Below, one piece after another: positions 50,910 to 60,770 of a stretch of DNA of 64,000 bases. The notes under the pieces are model-generated. The model did no database searches. It was given only the letters and a program-made list of their open reading frames with translations, and was not told the origin of the DNA. The stretch covers positions 200,284-264,283 of the forward strand of contig CAXAMN010006635.1 in the NCBI GenBank assembly GCA_963970005.1, given 5' to 3'. The first letter of the stretch is position 1. Each line of letters begins with the position of its first letter. The translations under genes were made by a program, and so were the position numbers. This DNA is from Durusdinium trenchii (Eukaryota > Sar > Dinophyceae > Suessiales > Symbiodiniaceae).

Positions 50910-50977
50910 CGGTCAGATTTCCACACCCGTCTAAATTTATAATATTTATAAGGCTTTCAGGTGTGGAAATCTGACCG
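50910..50977. repeat. Inverted repeat, 18-bp arms
   Basis: CGGTCAGATTTCCACACC (50910-50927) and GGTGTGGAAATCTGACCG (50960-50977) are exact reverse complements around a 32-nt AT-rich loop. Confidence 0.9.
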
Positions 50978-51199
50978 CAACTGAGGTGTCGACATGTTGC
51001 ACGTAGGATTCTAAGGGGAAAGGGTTTGTGATGTTTTAGAAGTCAAGAAGCGCAACTTTTGGCACCCCAGTGTATATCCTCTACAAAATGCCAAACCTGG
51101 GAAGGTAAGACAAGTTTCTCTATAACAAAATGCCTTATATCAACGCCCAACCCGTGGCATTCTGTAGAGTAGAGTATACAGGCAGGAGGATAGTTTTTG

Positions 51200-51980
51200 A
51201 ACAAAGAGACTTGCTTAGCCTGCTAGATGTCAGATGTCTGATGGTGATTCCCAATGCCCCTTGTCATGCTGCAAAAAACAGCCAGCAAAGGTAGGGAGCG
51301 CAAGTAATCAATCACAACTGCACGGTTGGACAAGGCACAACAACCCTAATCACCAAAATTGCCTTCGCCTGGATGGAAATCTGGAGGGGGCTGGGTTCTT
51401 CTTACATTCTCAAAGAACAGTTTGCCCTAAGTGTCTGCTTGGCCTCCAAGTTTGCCTACAACTTGTATCCTCTTGTTTGGTCATGTTGGGTAGCTTTTGG
51501 TAAATAATGTTCTGTTTCAACTATTTTCAACTTCAAGGACGCTTGCTCAAGGAAATGTATGCTGTAGTCTCTAATTAGGCCAGGACAGAACTTCAAACAC
51601 AGCCCTATGGGGAGTTGTGAATCCCTTGATGAAGCTTTGCTATCAAAAGGAACATCTTTGAGATGGCCACACATGCTCAGGAGCTTTGAAGCCCCTGTTG
51701 AAGGTCCCCTGTTGGGAAAGAACACTTTGCACTTCCAGTTCAGACCAATATCCTTTGTTTATATAGCTTTAGATGCAGGGGGTTGAGGCTGCTTCTACCT
51801 TGGAAGTAGCTGGGAGGTCTCTTCGAAATGGGTTTTGGCGAGATGCACTCACGTGGGCCCTGAACTTGTATTTTGAGTAAATCCCAAAGCCTTACTCCAC
51901 TTGAAAAAAACGTGTCTCTCGATATCTCTCCCGGGTACAGGTACTAGTTAGTTGTACACTGACCTCAATGTTACATATAT
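51200..51980. other. Stretch with no supported gene
   Basis: Frames at 51234-51503 (+) and 51456-51725 (-) are open but unconvincing. No repeat noted. Confidence 0.35.
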
Positions 51981-52103
51981 ACATCTTAATATGCCAGTAT
52001 CATATACATATATATATATACCCCAGTATAAATACCCGACGAAATGGGACTGGCACTGACCGTATGTAAATACCGTATGCCAGCTCCCACTCCAGCTCGG
52101 TGC

Positions 52104-52290
52104 CTGAGGACGTTTTGTGTCGCGTCGTCTTCGTTTCGGTTCTCCCCTCTGGCCGAAGCCACATCCGGAGAGTCACCCAGGGTGACGAAGAGCTCGAGCG
52201 CCCGGCGCCACTGCCCCAGCGACTCGAAGGCGTTCAGGGCCGCATTGGAGGCCACAAGGCCTCCCAGTGACGCGACGCAGGCAGACCACG
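52104..52290 (-). CDS. Pentatricopeptide-repeat (PPR) exon
   Basis: The minus frame reads LVASNAALNAFESLGQWRRA then LELFVTLGD, a PPR unit in the dinoflagellate style (N-A-x-L-N-A-x-x-x-x-G-Q-W-x-x-A-L-E-L-F). G/C fills third positions. It continues with an acidic, polar tail (ARGENRNEDDATQ) to a likely GC donor at CCTCAG|GCACC. The acceptor is not certain. Two long overlapping minus frames, one of 267 codons, are partly shadows. Confidence 0.75.
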
Positions 52291-52499
52291 CGCGTGGGCC
52301 GACCACGCGACGAAGAGTGGGTGTTGGTGAAGCATGCTGAGTTGGATTGATGGGCACCAGTGGGAGAATCTTCATTCCCCAGGAACTCCCAACGCACCGT
52401 GGCAGCGTGTCCAACATGGTTGTGCAAATATATACCCCAATCAAGTGTCTTCGATGGTGCAAACACAAAAATGATCCCTTGGGATCCTGGCCTACCTCC

Positions 52500-52575
52500 A
52501 TGACTCCAAGGTGCTTTGGGTGGGTGCCAGGGGGGTCTAGCTACCTTCTGAGAAGGCGGGCCAGGAGCCCTAGCA
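52500..52575. repeat. Family A element
   Basis: CTTTGGGTGGGTGCCAGGGG then GGTCTAGCTACCTTCTGAGA and AGGCGGGCCAGGAGCCCTAG, in the minus orientation relative to 48938. Confidence 0.75.
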
Positions 52576-52589
52576 TCCGCTCCAATAGG

Positions 52590-52740
52590 CCAATCTAGCG
52601 TCTTTTTCCAGTGCCACTCTAGGAAGGCCGCCGGTTCAGTAAACAAATCAAAGAACGTTGAGCACTGCCACTCTCTTTGGCTCCCAAGCAGGGCTTTGAT
52701 CTCTTGGAGAGTTACGGAGTCGACACTGCCGTCTTGGGGT
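52590..52740 (-). CDS. Candidate exon of the PPR-region gene
   Basis: The minus frame reads GSVDSVTLQEIKALLGSQRE then CSTFFDLFTEPAAFLEWHWK, clearly protein-like with helical character. The frame is open well past both ends, so borders are not fixed. It sits between two PPR exons on the same strand but is not itself a PPR unit. Confidence 0.46.
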
Positions 52741-52830
52741 CTAGACCCGTTTTTGGACCCCCATGCTTTTGCCTGTTGCGCAATATGCAAGGTCTTGAGT
52801 GTTTCATTGAACTTGGAAAACACACATGTG

Positions 52831-53477
52831 TTACCATGTGTTGAGCCTTTCCCTGGAAACAACATCATGTATAGACTGACCTGCCACTTCCTGCCCCTCA
52901 CTGCTCCTTGCTTCACCAACCATCTGCCATCCATCCAGCCTGGCTGCAACTCTTCTTGGATCATCTGTTGCAGCAAATGCCTCGAGGTCGACTGGACAAA
53001 ACAGGTCTATGACCAGGGGGACAAAGGCTCCGAAGGCATGTAGGTCCGAAGGCAAGGACCAACTCCCCTGGTTCCCAGCCCTACCACCTTCGAAACGGAG
53101 GTATGTTGAAGCCCTCGGGTTTCTGAAAGGTGTGGCATTCTGTGGCTCTCTCATTGCTCATCCACTGAGTCCCAGATCTGGAACCGCCGTTTTGGATACA
53201 CAAAAAGGAATGAACGCCATCTCAACCACGAGTCAGGAGGAACCGCTGTTTCTGAAAAAACATGCAGCGATTTCTCACGATTGGAACTCAATGACACCCA
53301 GGAGTGGAGCTCTGGGTCAATGATCGCAGGAGTTAAATGCAGGATCAAGGGCTCAAAGATATTGTGGATAGTGGAGGAAACCAAACAAAGACCAACAACT
53401 GTCTCTGTAAAAGTCTTTGAGTCGGAGTCCTGTGCATCCACCCTGTGCTTCAAAAGCACCAGGATCTGCATCTGCAT
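52831..53477 (-). CDS. Candidate exon(s), minus strand
   Basis: The frame at 52831-53154 contains VDLEAFAATDDPRRVAARLD and GWQMVGEARSSEGQEVAGQS. The frame at 53151-53477 contains SSTIHNIFEPLILHLTPAII and HSWVSLSSNREKSLHVFSET. Both look coding and could be exons of the PPR-region gene. Overlapping minus frames prevent exact models. A family A-like repeat (TACCACCTTCGAAACGGAGG) lies at 53082. Confidence 0.38.
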
Positions 53478-53580
53478 CCTGTTGCAGCCTTGAGTGATGA
53501 TACTATACTATGATCTATATATTAGGTTATCGGATTTTCAAGAAAGTACAACATGGTTTAGGTTTCCTGGCTTCAAAGTG

Positions 53581-53792
53581 CTGCACATTTCCCAGCAAAT
53601 TCACTGCAATAATGTTTCACTGCAAACAAAAGTTAATATATTTATATATATATATGTATGAAGTTAACCAAATACACTGAGAGCTCAATCTGAGAGCTCA
53701 ATCGGTCAGTGAAACATATTATTGCAGTGAACTTGCTAGGAGATGTGCAGCAGTGAAACATTATTGCAGTGAATTTGCTATGAGATGTGCAG
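53581..53792. repeat. One inverted and two direct copies of a 42-bp unit around a TA tract
   Basis: CTGCACATTTCCCAGCAAAT through to TGTTTCACTG (53581-53622) is the reverse complement of two near-identical units at 53707-53750 and 53751-53792 (CAGTGAAACATTATTGCAGT to GAGATGTGCAG). A (TA)n tract (53638-53656) lies between the arms. Confidence 0.85.
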
Positions 53793-53799
53793 TCAAACT

Positions 53800-54440
53800 T
53801 GCGGTGAGTCATTAAGCCGCTAAAAATCCTTTGCGTCCTTCAGCTCGGCGACGAGGACCCTCTCTGTCTCTTTTTATCTAACCCTATGATATCCTATGTG
53901 CTGGTACTTGATTGTGCACATACTTGATATATAGAACTTTTCGTAGAGTTTAAACATTTTGCAGCTGCAAGTTGCTAGTCATAAGAACATGTGTTGCTCT
54001 AGAAACCACCTGTTCAGGCAAGGTTTACCATATAATCATCAATAACTTAATATCTGACATCTTAATAGCCAGCAATATTCCCAGCACAGCTGGCTGCGGT
54101 TCCCAAATGGGTTGCACATATTACATGGCTTAAAAAAGCAACAGCCAAAACAACAGCCAGAAGAGGGTCCAATGTTCAACCCAGTGGTCAGGGTGCTTGA
54201 ACAGGTGATCATGATCATGGTCTATTTTTGCATTTAGTTCTTCTCAACAAGGGAAACAACAGCACCACAACTCTTGAGCAAGCAAGTTTAGTTCGTCGTC
54301 GTATCATCATTTGATCTCAGTCGTTTTAATTCAACCTATGTCTGTCACTACACCTGTGTAGCCTATGTCTGTCCTGCTCTTTCTAAACACAAGGAAGCCT
54401 CTCCAGCAGAACCAGGGGTTGTATTTCAAAACAGCAGCCA
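53800..54440. other. AT-rich stretch with no supported gene
   Basis: No coding frame or further repeat recognised. Confidence 0.45.
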
Positions 54441-54450
54441 ATAAAGACAG

Positions 54451-54648
54451 CTAGTGTGTCTTTCTCTGGGCAATGTGTCTGCGACTATCTTTGCCTATGT
54501 CTTTTGATGTTTCACTGTTCTTGCCTATCTTCTTGTTCCCTGCGGGCTGTGCTGACCCTTGCTGATCTTGCTTTTTGCTAGTGTTCCTCCTGGCTGATCT
54601 TGCCTTCCAACTGTGTTTCTCCTTCAGCATGTAAACAACAAAAACCAT
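54451..54648 (-). CDS. Weak coding candidate, Lys/Ser/Gln-rich
   Basis: The minus frame reads LKEKHSWKARSARRNTSKKQ and ENSETSKDIGKDSRR-like residues to a stop. Highly basic and disordered; it could be a real exon or simple sequence. Same strand as the PPR exons. Confidence 0.28.
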   Translation of the reverse strand: MVFVVYMLKEKHSWKARSARRNTSKKQDQQGSAQPAGNKKIGKNSETSKDIGKDSRRHIAQRKTH

Positions 54649-54807
54649 GAATAATCCTTTTTTGGCTGGGTTCCTGGATGACTGTGACTACACGTGGAGT
54701 CCCCAAAGTACCAAGAACAGTTAAAGGCCAAAAGTAATCAAAAAACATGTCCAATCATGTACCATCATACCCATTTCCTGAGGTGCTAGTGGCCTTCTAT
54801 GTTTCAC

Positions 54808-54884
54808 CCTGAACTGCTGTCCAAAGTTCAAGGCAATGCGCCACTGCCCAGCACTGCTGCTGGCGGAGATCAGAGTGCTGAAAC
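54808..54884 (-). CDS. Pentatricopeptide-repeat (PPR) exon
   Basis: From AGCCCAG|GT the minus frame reads FSTLISASSSAGQWRIALNF then GQQFR. This is a PPR helix pair (x-x-S-T-L-I-S-A-x-x-x-x-G-Q-W-x-x-A-L-x-x). A probable donor is GTTCAG|GGTGAAA. The acceptor phase (x|GT) equals that of the PPR exon at 56847. Downstream of the donor the strand runs into a family B repeat, i.e. intron. Confidence 0.7.
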
Positions 54885-54908
54885 CTGGGCTTCCCCACAT
54901 TACAATAA

Positions 54909-55442
54909 GTGATCGAATTACGGTCAATCAAAGCTTCTCAGTTTGGAAGCAACCACACAATCCAGCTGGAATCTCTATACCTGCGCCATGGTTTGGATGC
55001 TGCTTACAAGAAGGCTGCACCTATCTTCAATGAAACGGCAATATCTACTATAGGGCTACATCAGCAGAAAACCTCTTCAGCGACGTTCTGCTTGAGAATT
55101 TCTCAGCTGCTGAAGGTCCAACGAAAACGCCTGGACGTATTGAAGTATACGGAGAACTCCCAGGTGTTCCGACCCTTTGGATCAAGGGACCACAAAAACT
55201 GTCTATGCCTATTAGGCCAGGAGGTCTCTCCATATTCAAATACACACCGACACTTACGTCTACTCTGCATCGAAGCTCGACTCATCGAAGCTCTTCGTTG
55301 TGCCCGCCCCCCTGGCTCTCAGCACCAATGGATCAAAACAGCTGGAGTTGGCCCAGTTGACCTGGAAAAGATCCAAGATCAAGAGGTCAAGATGCAACTG
55401 TATCAATCTTTCGAGGTGACCTGTTTGTACCTCGGAAAATGA
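54909..55442 (+). other. 177-codon plus-strand frame, doubtful
   Basis: Open, with a protein-like middle (LRISQLLKVQRKRLDVLKYT), but it starts antisense to a PPR exon flank and ends inside a family B repeat (GTTTGTACCTCGGAAAATGA). No motif. Confidence 0.25.
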
Positions 55443-55489
55443 GTACAATGACAAGTCCCGTCCAGTACCATCAACTGTCTATTAAAAGC

Positions 55490-55523
55490 CTTAGGGGTGT
55501 CCATTGACCACCCCTTAGGGGGC
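55490..55523. mobile_element. CCAGGACC mini-element, interior copy
   Basis: TTAGGGGTGTCCATTGACCA then CCCCTTAGGGGGC, the reverse complement of the interior of the element at 40147-40224, without recognisable ends. Confidence 0.6.
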
Positions 55524-55539
55524 TATAGTACCTGTGTTA

Positions 55540-56300
55540 TATTTTCGGTACTTTGGAGTGTCCACATGCCGAGTTGTGAGGGCACACTCCGTTTTCCTCT
55601 CCATGGCCCAACCGCGCGTTCGCTGTGCAGCCAGGAAAGCTGATCTGACTGGGCTGAAGACACCTGGCGACGACGAACATCGAGGCCGGAGAAGCCACTT
55701 GCGACTGGGCCATGGACAGCTGATCTGACCGGGCTTCGACTCGACCTTTTGAGGGTTCCAACCAGATCAACTGGTCAAAGTCACCAGGACCGGTGACCAG
55801 TAACCAGCTTTGGAGTCTCCGTTCGTGACCTGTGACCCGGGACTGTGATGAAACATATGTCGAGGACGATCACTTTGAAGGTCCTGGGACATGATGTCGA
55901 GGACGCGTCATGGTAGGCAAAGATTTGGCAAGGGCCCAGTGGATGGTGAGATGATGGTTAGTAAGGACCGTTTTCCCCAAATAGTAACATTTGCTTACCG
56001 ACTGTTACTGATCATTCATGGGACAGGTATATAGAGATGTAGTACTGTAGATACATAGAGATGTCGATCCATCAGGCTAAAAAACACTTGGCGCGGCTCA
56101 ACCGGTTTTCGTCGCCTTCTTGCAATAATGGCACCACCTGAAGTCTCAAAGTACCCCCAAAAAAAACACATATACAAGTATACACTCCGTAGAATCATGG
56201 AAGTGGAAAACCATATCTTTGTATCTGTGTCTTTTTAGCCCAAACATTCCATGTATGGAATAGGATTAATTCATTTATTGTCATTTGAATGGAGTACATG
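55540..56300. other. Stretch with no supported gene
   Basis: Contains AGCTGATCTGAC duplicated at 55638 and 55719 and a GATGTCGAGGACG-type duplication near 55857-55905. Confidence 0.4.
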
Positions 56301-56699
56301 CTGCTTGTAACTATGAACTATTCCAGTCCCATGGAGTGTCTGGTTAGGGTTCTGTCCCATTTTCCGCACGACCAAGACCTCGGGGTCGAGGCAGTCTTGG
56401 TCGCCCGGGAGTCGCCGGAAAACCCAGGTCACAAGTATCAGTCTCTAGACCTAGTTGAGTCTCTAGACCTAGTTGTTGGCTCAAAAACGGAGTAATTACC
56501 ACCAAAGCCCTCTGGTGAAGGATAAGTTTGAAATGTACGGTGAACCTTTTTCCCACCTGTTGATCTTTAGAGAAACCCATCCCCCGACGTGAGGGGGTTT
56601 TGCAGGAGTTCTTTTTCCACGTAAGCATCAAAACTCCCAACAAATGCACCAAGATCCGCACATCTCAGGACCCATCGACACCCCTCTTTCCCCCCACAT

Positions 56700-56847
56700 C
56701 ACGGTGGCCACCCGCCACACCTGCGCAGCGCGGCGAAGAGCTCCAGCGCCTGCGTCCAGCGGGCCGCACGCGTCAAGGCGTTCAGAGCGCCGTTGAAGCT
56801 GATCACATCTGGGAGGATCCTGGCGCATGCAACGAGGGAGCAGCGAC
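56700..56847 (-). CDS. Pentatricopeptide-repeat (PPR) exon
   Basis: From CTCCCAAG|GT the minus frame reads RCSLVACARILPDVISFNGA then LNALTRAARWTQALELFAAL. This is an unmistakable PPR motif with PDV-I-S-F-N at the start of helix A and W-x-x-A-L-E-L-F in helix B. G/C dominates third positions. The probable end is near CCACC|GTGATG at about 56700. Longest and cleanest of the four PPR exons. Likely role: organellar RNA binding or processing. Confidence 0.82.
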
Positions 56848-56999
56848 CTTGGGAGTAGAGGAAACCAAGTGCCAGGTACCAAATGTAACTTGGTTTGTAT
56901 ACGACACGTATGTTGGTTGTTGTTTTTAATCTACAATCTATGGCTCCAGATGGCCTGTAGCGCAGGGAATCTCAGAACCCCAGTGGGGAAAATCCCACG

Positions 57000-57373
57000 T
57001 CCGCCATGGCTTCGGTGTTGGCACTTGATAGTGGCCAGTGCGGTTGACTTCTCACGACTTGACGGGACATCTATATGGGTGCGCCAGCTTTCCAAGCCGG
57101 GCGTGTGGTCTTGTGTGCTTCGAGGATGGCCTCCACCAGACCATGGAGGAAGATCTGGGGCTGTGCAACTTAGAGGCTGGTATGGGTGGCCAGATCCACC
57201 CTTTGAAGGAAGTACTTGTTTTGTACTTGCCTTGTGCAACAAAAAGGGCATTGATTGTGATGGAGCCAGACACCATGGAGGAGTGTGGTGTTCTTTTCAG
57301 CCAGCCACGGATTCGTGAGATATGCTGTGGTGCTTTGATAGCTTTCTTTATGAGCTTCGCCTGTGCGCCGTGA
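57000..57373 (+). CDS. Coding-like region, strand uncertain
   Basis: The plus frame includes LGLCNLEAGMGGQIHPLKEV and EECGVLFSQPRIREICCGAL. Other plus and minus frames (106 and 126 codons) overlap. No domain recognised. Confidence 0.3.
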
Positions 57374-57549
57374 TAGCTTTCACCATGTGGCGTGGTGGTT
57401 TGGGGCCATTTACTTTGGCGAATGCAGTGCAAACGAGGATCCGATTGAATTTGTCCATTGATTTGTCGTGAGAGTAGGTAGCTGCATCGATTGACAGCTG
57501 GATCAGACAGTACAGACAGAGGAAAGTTTTGCTAGCTGTCATTTGTTTT

Positions 57550-58440
57550 CCACGTCCTTTTATGTTTTATTATCCCGCGTTCGAGAAGTGGGGTAAGGTC
57601 GCCCTCCTGTCAAGAACCTGAAGCATTTTGTATAGGGCTCCTTTGCTATAATCAGGCGCCCTTGAAATTGCTAAAGGCTTGTCTGGTGTGGGCGCACTTG
57701 TGCAGTTGCAAGAATTCGTAATTAAGTGCACATGCGGTCACAGGCACTGCCGTCGGCTATCGCAAAAAAAAGATCTACAATCTATATTGTCATAAAAAAG
57801 AGCAATTATAGATAATTTATATATATATATGATGTTATATGACTTATATCTCAACTACACAGAGTTAAACAGTCTGTCATAACCAACTTGTATTGATCCA
57901 CCTACCAGTAGAAGGCCATGGACCAGGGCGGATCTGGTCGGATCAAATGTGGTTTTGGATGCCATGTGAACATGGATACTTTTCACAGTCCAAGTGAAGA
58001 CGCCATAAGACGCCTGTCCAGCTCTGGTGCTTTGCTTCGACCAAACCCCGGAGTCGAGTCGAAGCAAACTTCAGGACTGGTCCATAACAACCAAGTGTTT
58101 TGAATGGCTCCAGGATCCTTTTTTTCTAAGCTCTATATGGTCTATGTTGTCGAATCATTGGGAAAGTATCTAAATGTATAAAAGCTTGCTTTTCTATTGT
58201 TCTGCTATGTTCTGCTATTGCTGCTCTTTAAGATCCTTGTTCAAGCTCTTCTGAGGTTTGCTTGATTTCAACTCATCACTACTACCACTACCACTATAAC
58301 TATGTACTACTAATATACTAAAAGTAACAACATGATTGAAATAGCAATAACATGTAAAACCTAAATAGTTTTGGTGGGCTTGACTCTATCCAGTCTCCCT
58401 CGTTTGGGTAGGGGAGGGGGCTGTTTAACGTGTTTAACTA
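57550..58440. other. AT-rich stretch with no supported gene
   Basis: A TA tract at 57818-57832 and CACTACTACCACTACCACTA near 58276. No coding frame supported. Confidence 0.45.
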
Positions 58441-58442
58441 TA

Positions 58443-58547
58443 TACCAGGACCTTCAAAGTGACCTTTTGAGATCTCAGAATGAGGTCACTTAGACCCTAA
58501 AGAGGCCACTTAGAGACGCCAAAGAGGTCACTTTGAAGGTCCTGGTA
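58443..58547. mobile_element. 105-bp mini-element with 23-bp perfect inverted ends
   Basis: TACCAGGACCTTCAAAGTGA + CCT (58443-58465) is the exact reverse complement of AGGTCACTTTGAAGGTCCTG + GTA (58525-58547). The interior holds further AGGTCACTTAGA / AGGCCACTTAGAGA copies. The outer TACCAGGACC is shared with the 40147-40224 element. Confidence 0.8.
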
Positions 58548-58683
58548 AGTAGCGTATTTAAGCGGACATTAGTAGCCAGAATGAGTAGATGGGGTATGAT
58601 CAGAACTGGACTTCTGAAAAAGACCTCGCATGCCCTCGCACTTGGCACACTTCTGTGACACACTTTGCGCGTTCAAACACACT

Positions 58684-59212
58684 CTATATTAGCGTCTTCC
58701 CTGGGTTTTCGACTCCCTGGGTCATCCAACCGTCGCAAGCGACCAGGAGGGGTTTCCCCTGCAGCGCTGCTCGGTCATCCTGCCGTTCCCGCCGTTGCCG
58801 CGCCGTTCCCGCAGCTCCACACATGGTTTTTTCGTCCTTGTGACCTTGATTTTGAGTCGGTTTGTAGCTCCTTCGTCTGCATGGTCCGACCAGGGACAAA
58901 TTGACTGGCCAGCCGATCTGAAGGATTAAATGGATTGGTCTCAAAGACTGAGGACTGAAATCCAGACAACACAGAGAGTTTCTCCCAAGGGTATCTTCCT
59001 TTAAGAATTTCTTCCACTTTTGCAGGGTTTGTCCTGCTCCGTCTTTGACACGTGCACCAAATTTGGCCACGCGCACTGGGTACAGCGGCTACGGCGCGGT
59101 CGAGATTCGCGCGCGCGGTCCCAAAAAAGTGATCGAAATTACTTGACAAAGCTCCGGCGTCCGAGCCGTCAGCCACTGTCAGCTCACCCGGCCCCATGTC
59201 AGAAACCATCAA
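58684..59212 (-). CDS. Candidate minus-strand gene segment
   Basis: Two minus frames look coding. One (59212-58775): GELTVADGSDAGALSSNFDH, RSRTNPAKVEEILKGRYPWE. The other (59076-58684): VAKFGARVKDGAGQTLQKWK and ARQRRERQDDRAALQGKPLL. An exon switch near 59060 would combine them. No domain recognised. Confidence 0.4.
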
Positions 59213-59568
59213 AATATGCAGAATGCCGTTCTGGTGGCACGGAGTTTCGTAAGAACATCAATCAGATTCTTCATGTTACTTTCTCTGAGACCCAAAAGCG
59301 ATTCAAGGCCAAAGCATACATAATGATCAGTGATTGATTGGCTCTGGGCAGCCAAACACTCCACTCAATTGGGGTCTAAATACCACCCTTCAAGTGTTCG
59401 ATTTAAATAGACAACTGACCTTATCGTGACCTCTGACTCAGCTGCAGCGCATCACCCAAGCACAAACACAACAGCAGGCAACAAACCTATGACACTTACA
59501 ACACAGAGCGACTGCAACCAAAATAGGTGCAAGGCACACACACACACAACACGACAAACAAGAAGTAA

Positions 59569-59898
59569 TTAGTGACACATACAACACACAACCAGCAAGT
59601 CATTCCGCAAGTGGCTGACACCGCAGCCGACACCACATCCCAGCCATCCCAGCCATATTGCTTGTTGACTTTTACTTAAGTATGTGGATCCAGCCGCCCT
59701 ATGGATCCGCCACCCTCGTTTCGGTACAGTGATGTGTTCGAAGGTCTGGTACACCCTACGAAGAGCCTCTGGGCGGGTGGGGTGTCTCGCGCGGTCACGG
59801 TGGGATCTGTGGCTGGACTGGAAGCCAAGCGTCTCGGGTAGATGTCTTTCTCGTCTTTCTATCTGTTGTCCAAAGAGTTCAAACGTCAATCCAATCAA
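59569..59898 (-). CDS. Weak coding candidate, strand uncertain
   Basis: A 109-codon minus frame includes LTFELFGQQIERRERHLPET and RPEALRRVYQTFEHITVPKR. The plus strand is also open. No motif recognised. Confidence 0.3.
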   Translation of the reverse strand: MIGLTFELFGQQIERRERHLPETLGFQSSHRSHRDRARHPTRPEALRRVYQTFEHITVPKRGWRIHRAAGSTYLSKSQQAIWLGWLGCGVGCGVSHLRNDLLVVCCMCH

Positions 59899-60073
59899 CC
59901 TATATGTCTAATATATTATAATGTATTATTTGGAGGATATATCCGTGGTTGTGGAGGTAGACTTTTGGGCAGTTCCATCTAGCTAAAAACAACCTGTAGA
60001 TCCATACGCTGGGATTTCTTCACTCACCATCTCCAAGTCCCTCCTCATTGCCAATGGCAGTTTAGTTTGGTCT

Positions 60074-60406
60074 GTGAAGGAAGAACGCCCGAGCTTCATC
60101 AAGGACAGTGTCGAGTGTCCAGGCCTCTTTTGTGCCCACATTGGGAAAAGAGTCGAGCTAGACTCGAACACATCAGTTGAGTTGGGAAGTTCTCCTTTTG
60201 TTCAAGAGATCCCGGAAGTAATGCAAACATTTCAACGGCTTAATTTCAGCTGGCGCCAGCAGCGGAACGGAACGCCGCTAAGAACTTGCTCGCGGCGGAA
60301 CGCTGGCGACGGCCAGTGGCAAATCACCTGGCCCTACGGCACAGAAGAGGAAAAGTGCCAGGCATTTCCGTCCTGGGCAACTGGGCGGTGCAAGTCCAGA
60401 ATGAGG
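60074..60406 (+). CDS. Candidate plus-strand exons
   Basis: A frame from 60074 reads ERPSFIKDSVECPGLFCAHI and SPFVQEIPEVMQTFQRLNFS. Then from about TTTCAG|CTGGCG (60250) another frame reads APAAERNAAKNLLAAERWRR and KVPGISVLGNWAVQVQNE, ending at AATGAG|GTTTGTAC, a good donor. The second piece has high G/C third positions and is the stronger. No family recognised. Confidence 0.42.
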
Positions 60407-60547
60407 TTTGTACACTAGAAAGTGGAACTCTAACCAGCACCCTTAAGGTATGTTCTGCCCTGAGCATTATAATTACTGTGTCTTTTTGGATACAAGTAAA
60501 TAATTACTGTCTTTTTGGGGTGGGTTGGGTCATGTCCCTCTCTTTAG

Positions 60548-60770
60548 AATCAAACCGACGACCCTCTCGACGTCTTAGGCCGCATCCAAGACTCGTGCTT
60601 GCCCACAATCAGCCGGGCTCGCCCGACGACGTGCTGGGGCGCCCAAACGCCTGTCCAGCTGTGGTCCACCTGGGAAGGATCCGCATTTGGAGCACACCGC
60701 AGGGAAACGGGAGACGGATGGTGTCTTTCCCGCCTGAAACGGAGTGCTTCATCCAAGCGAAGAGTGAGTT
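60548..60770 (+). CDS. Candidate exon, frame ambiguous
   Basis: Two plus frames have coding character: TDDPLDVLGRIQDSCLPTIS ... ending at CGAAGA|GTGAGT (canonical donor), and LAHNQPGSPDDVLGRPNACP ... RIRIWSTPQGNGRRMVSFPP, which stays open much longer. A minus frame is open too. Strand plus is favoured because the preceding exon is plus. Confidence 0.38.

Larger units (their letters stand above)
50040..51180. repeat. Recurring CTCTACAAAATG words around the gap
   Basis: CTCTACAAAATG or close variants (CTCTACAAGGTGCC, CTCTACAGAATCAC) occur near 50057, 50101, 50371, 50443 and 51070, and inverted (CATTTTGTAGAGAG, CATTCTGTAGAG) near 50262 and 51160. No coding frame is supported. Confidence 0.65.

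Noticed and set aside
52173..52976. 267-codon minus-strand frame as a single protein
   Set aside because: It crosses a family A repeat and, in its last third, is a shadow of the PPR exon in another frame. Only its middle segment is kept as an exon candidate.
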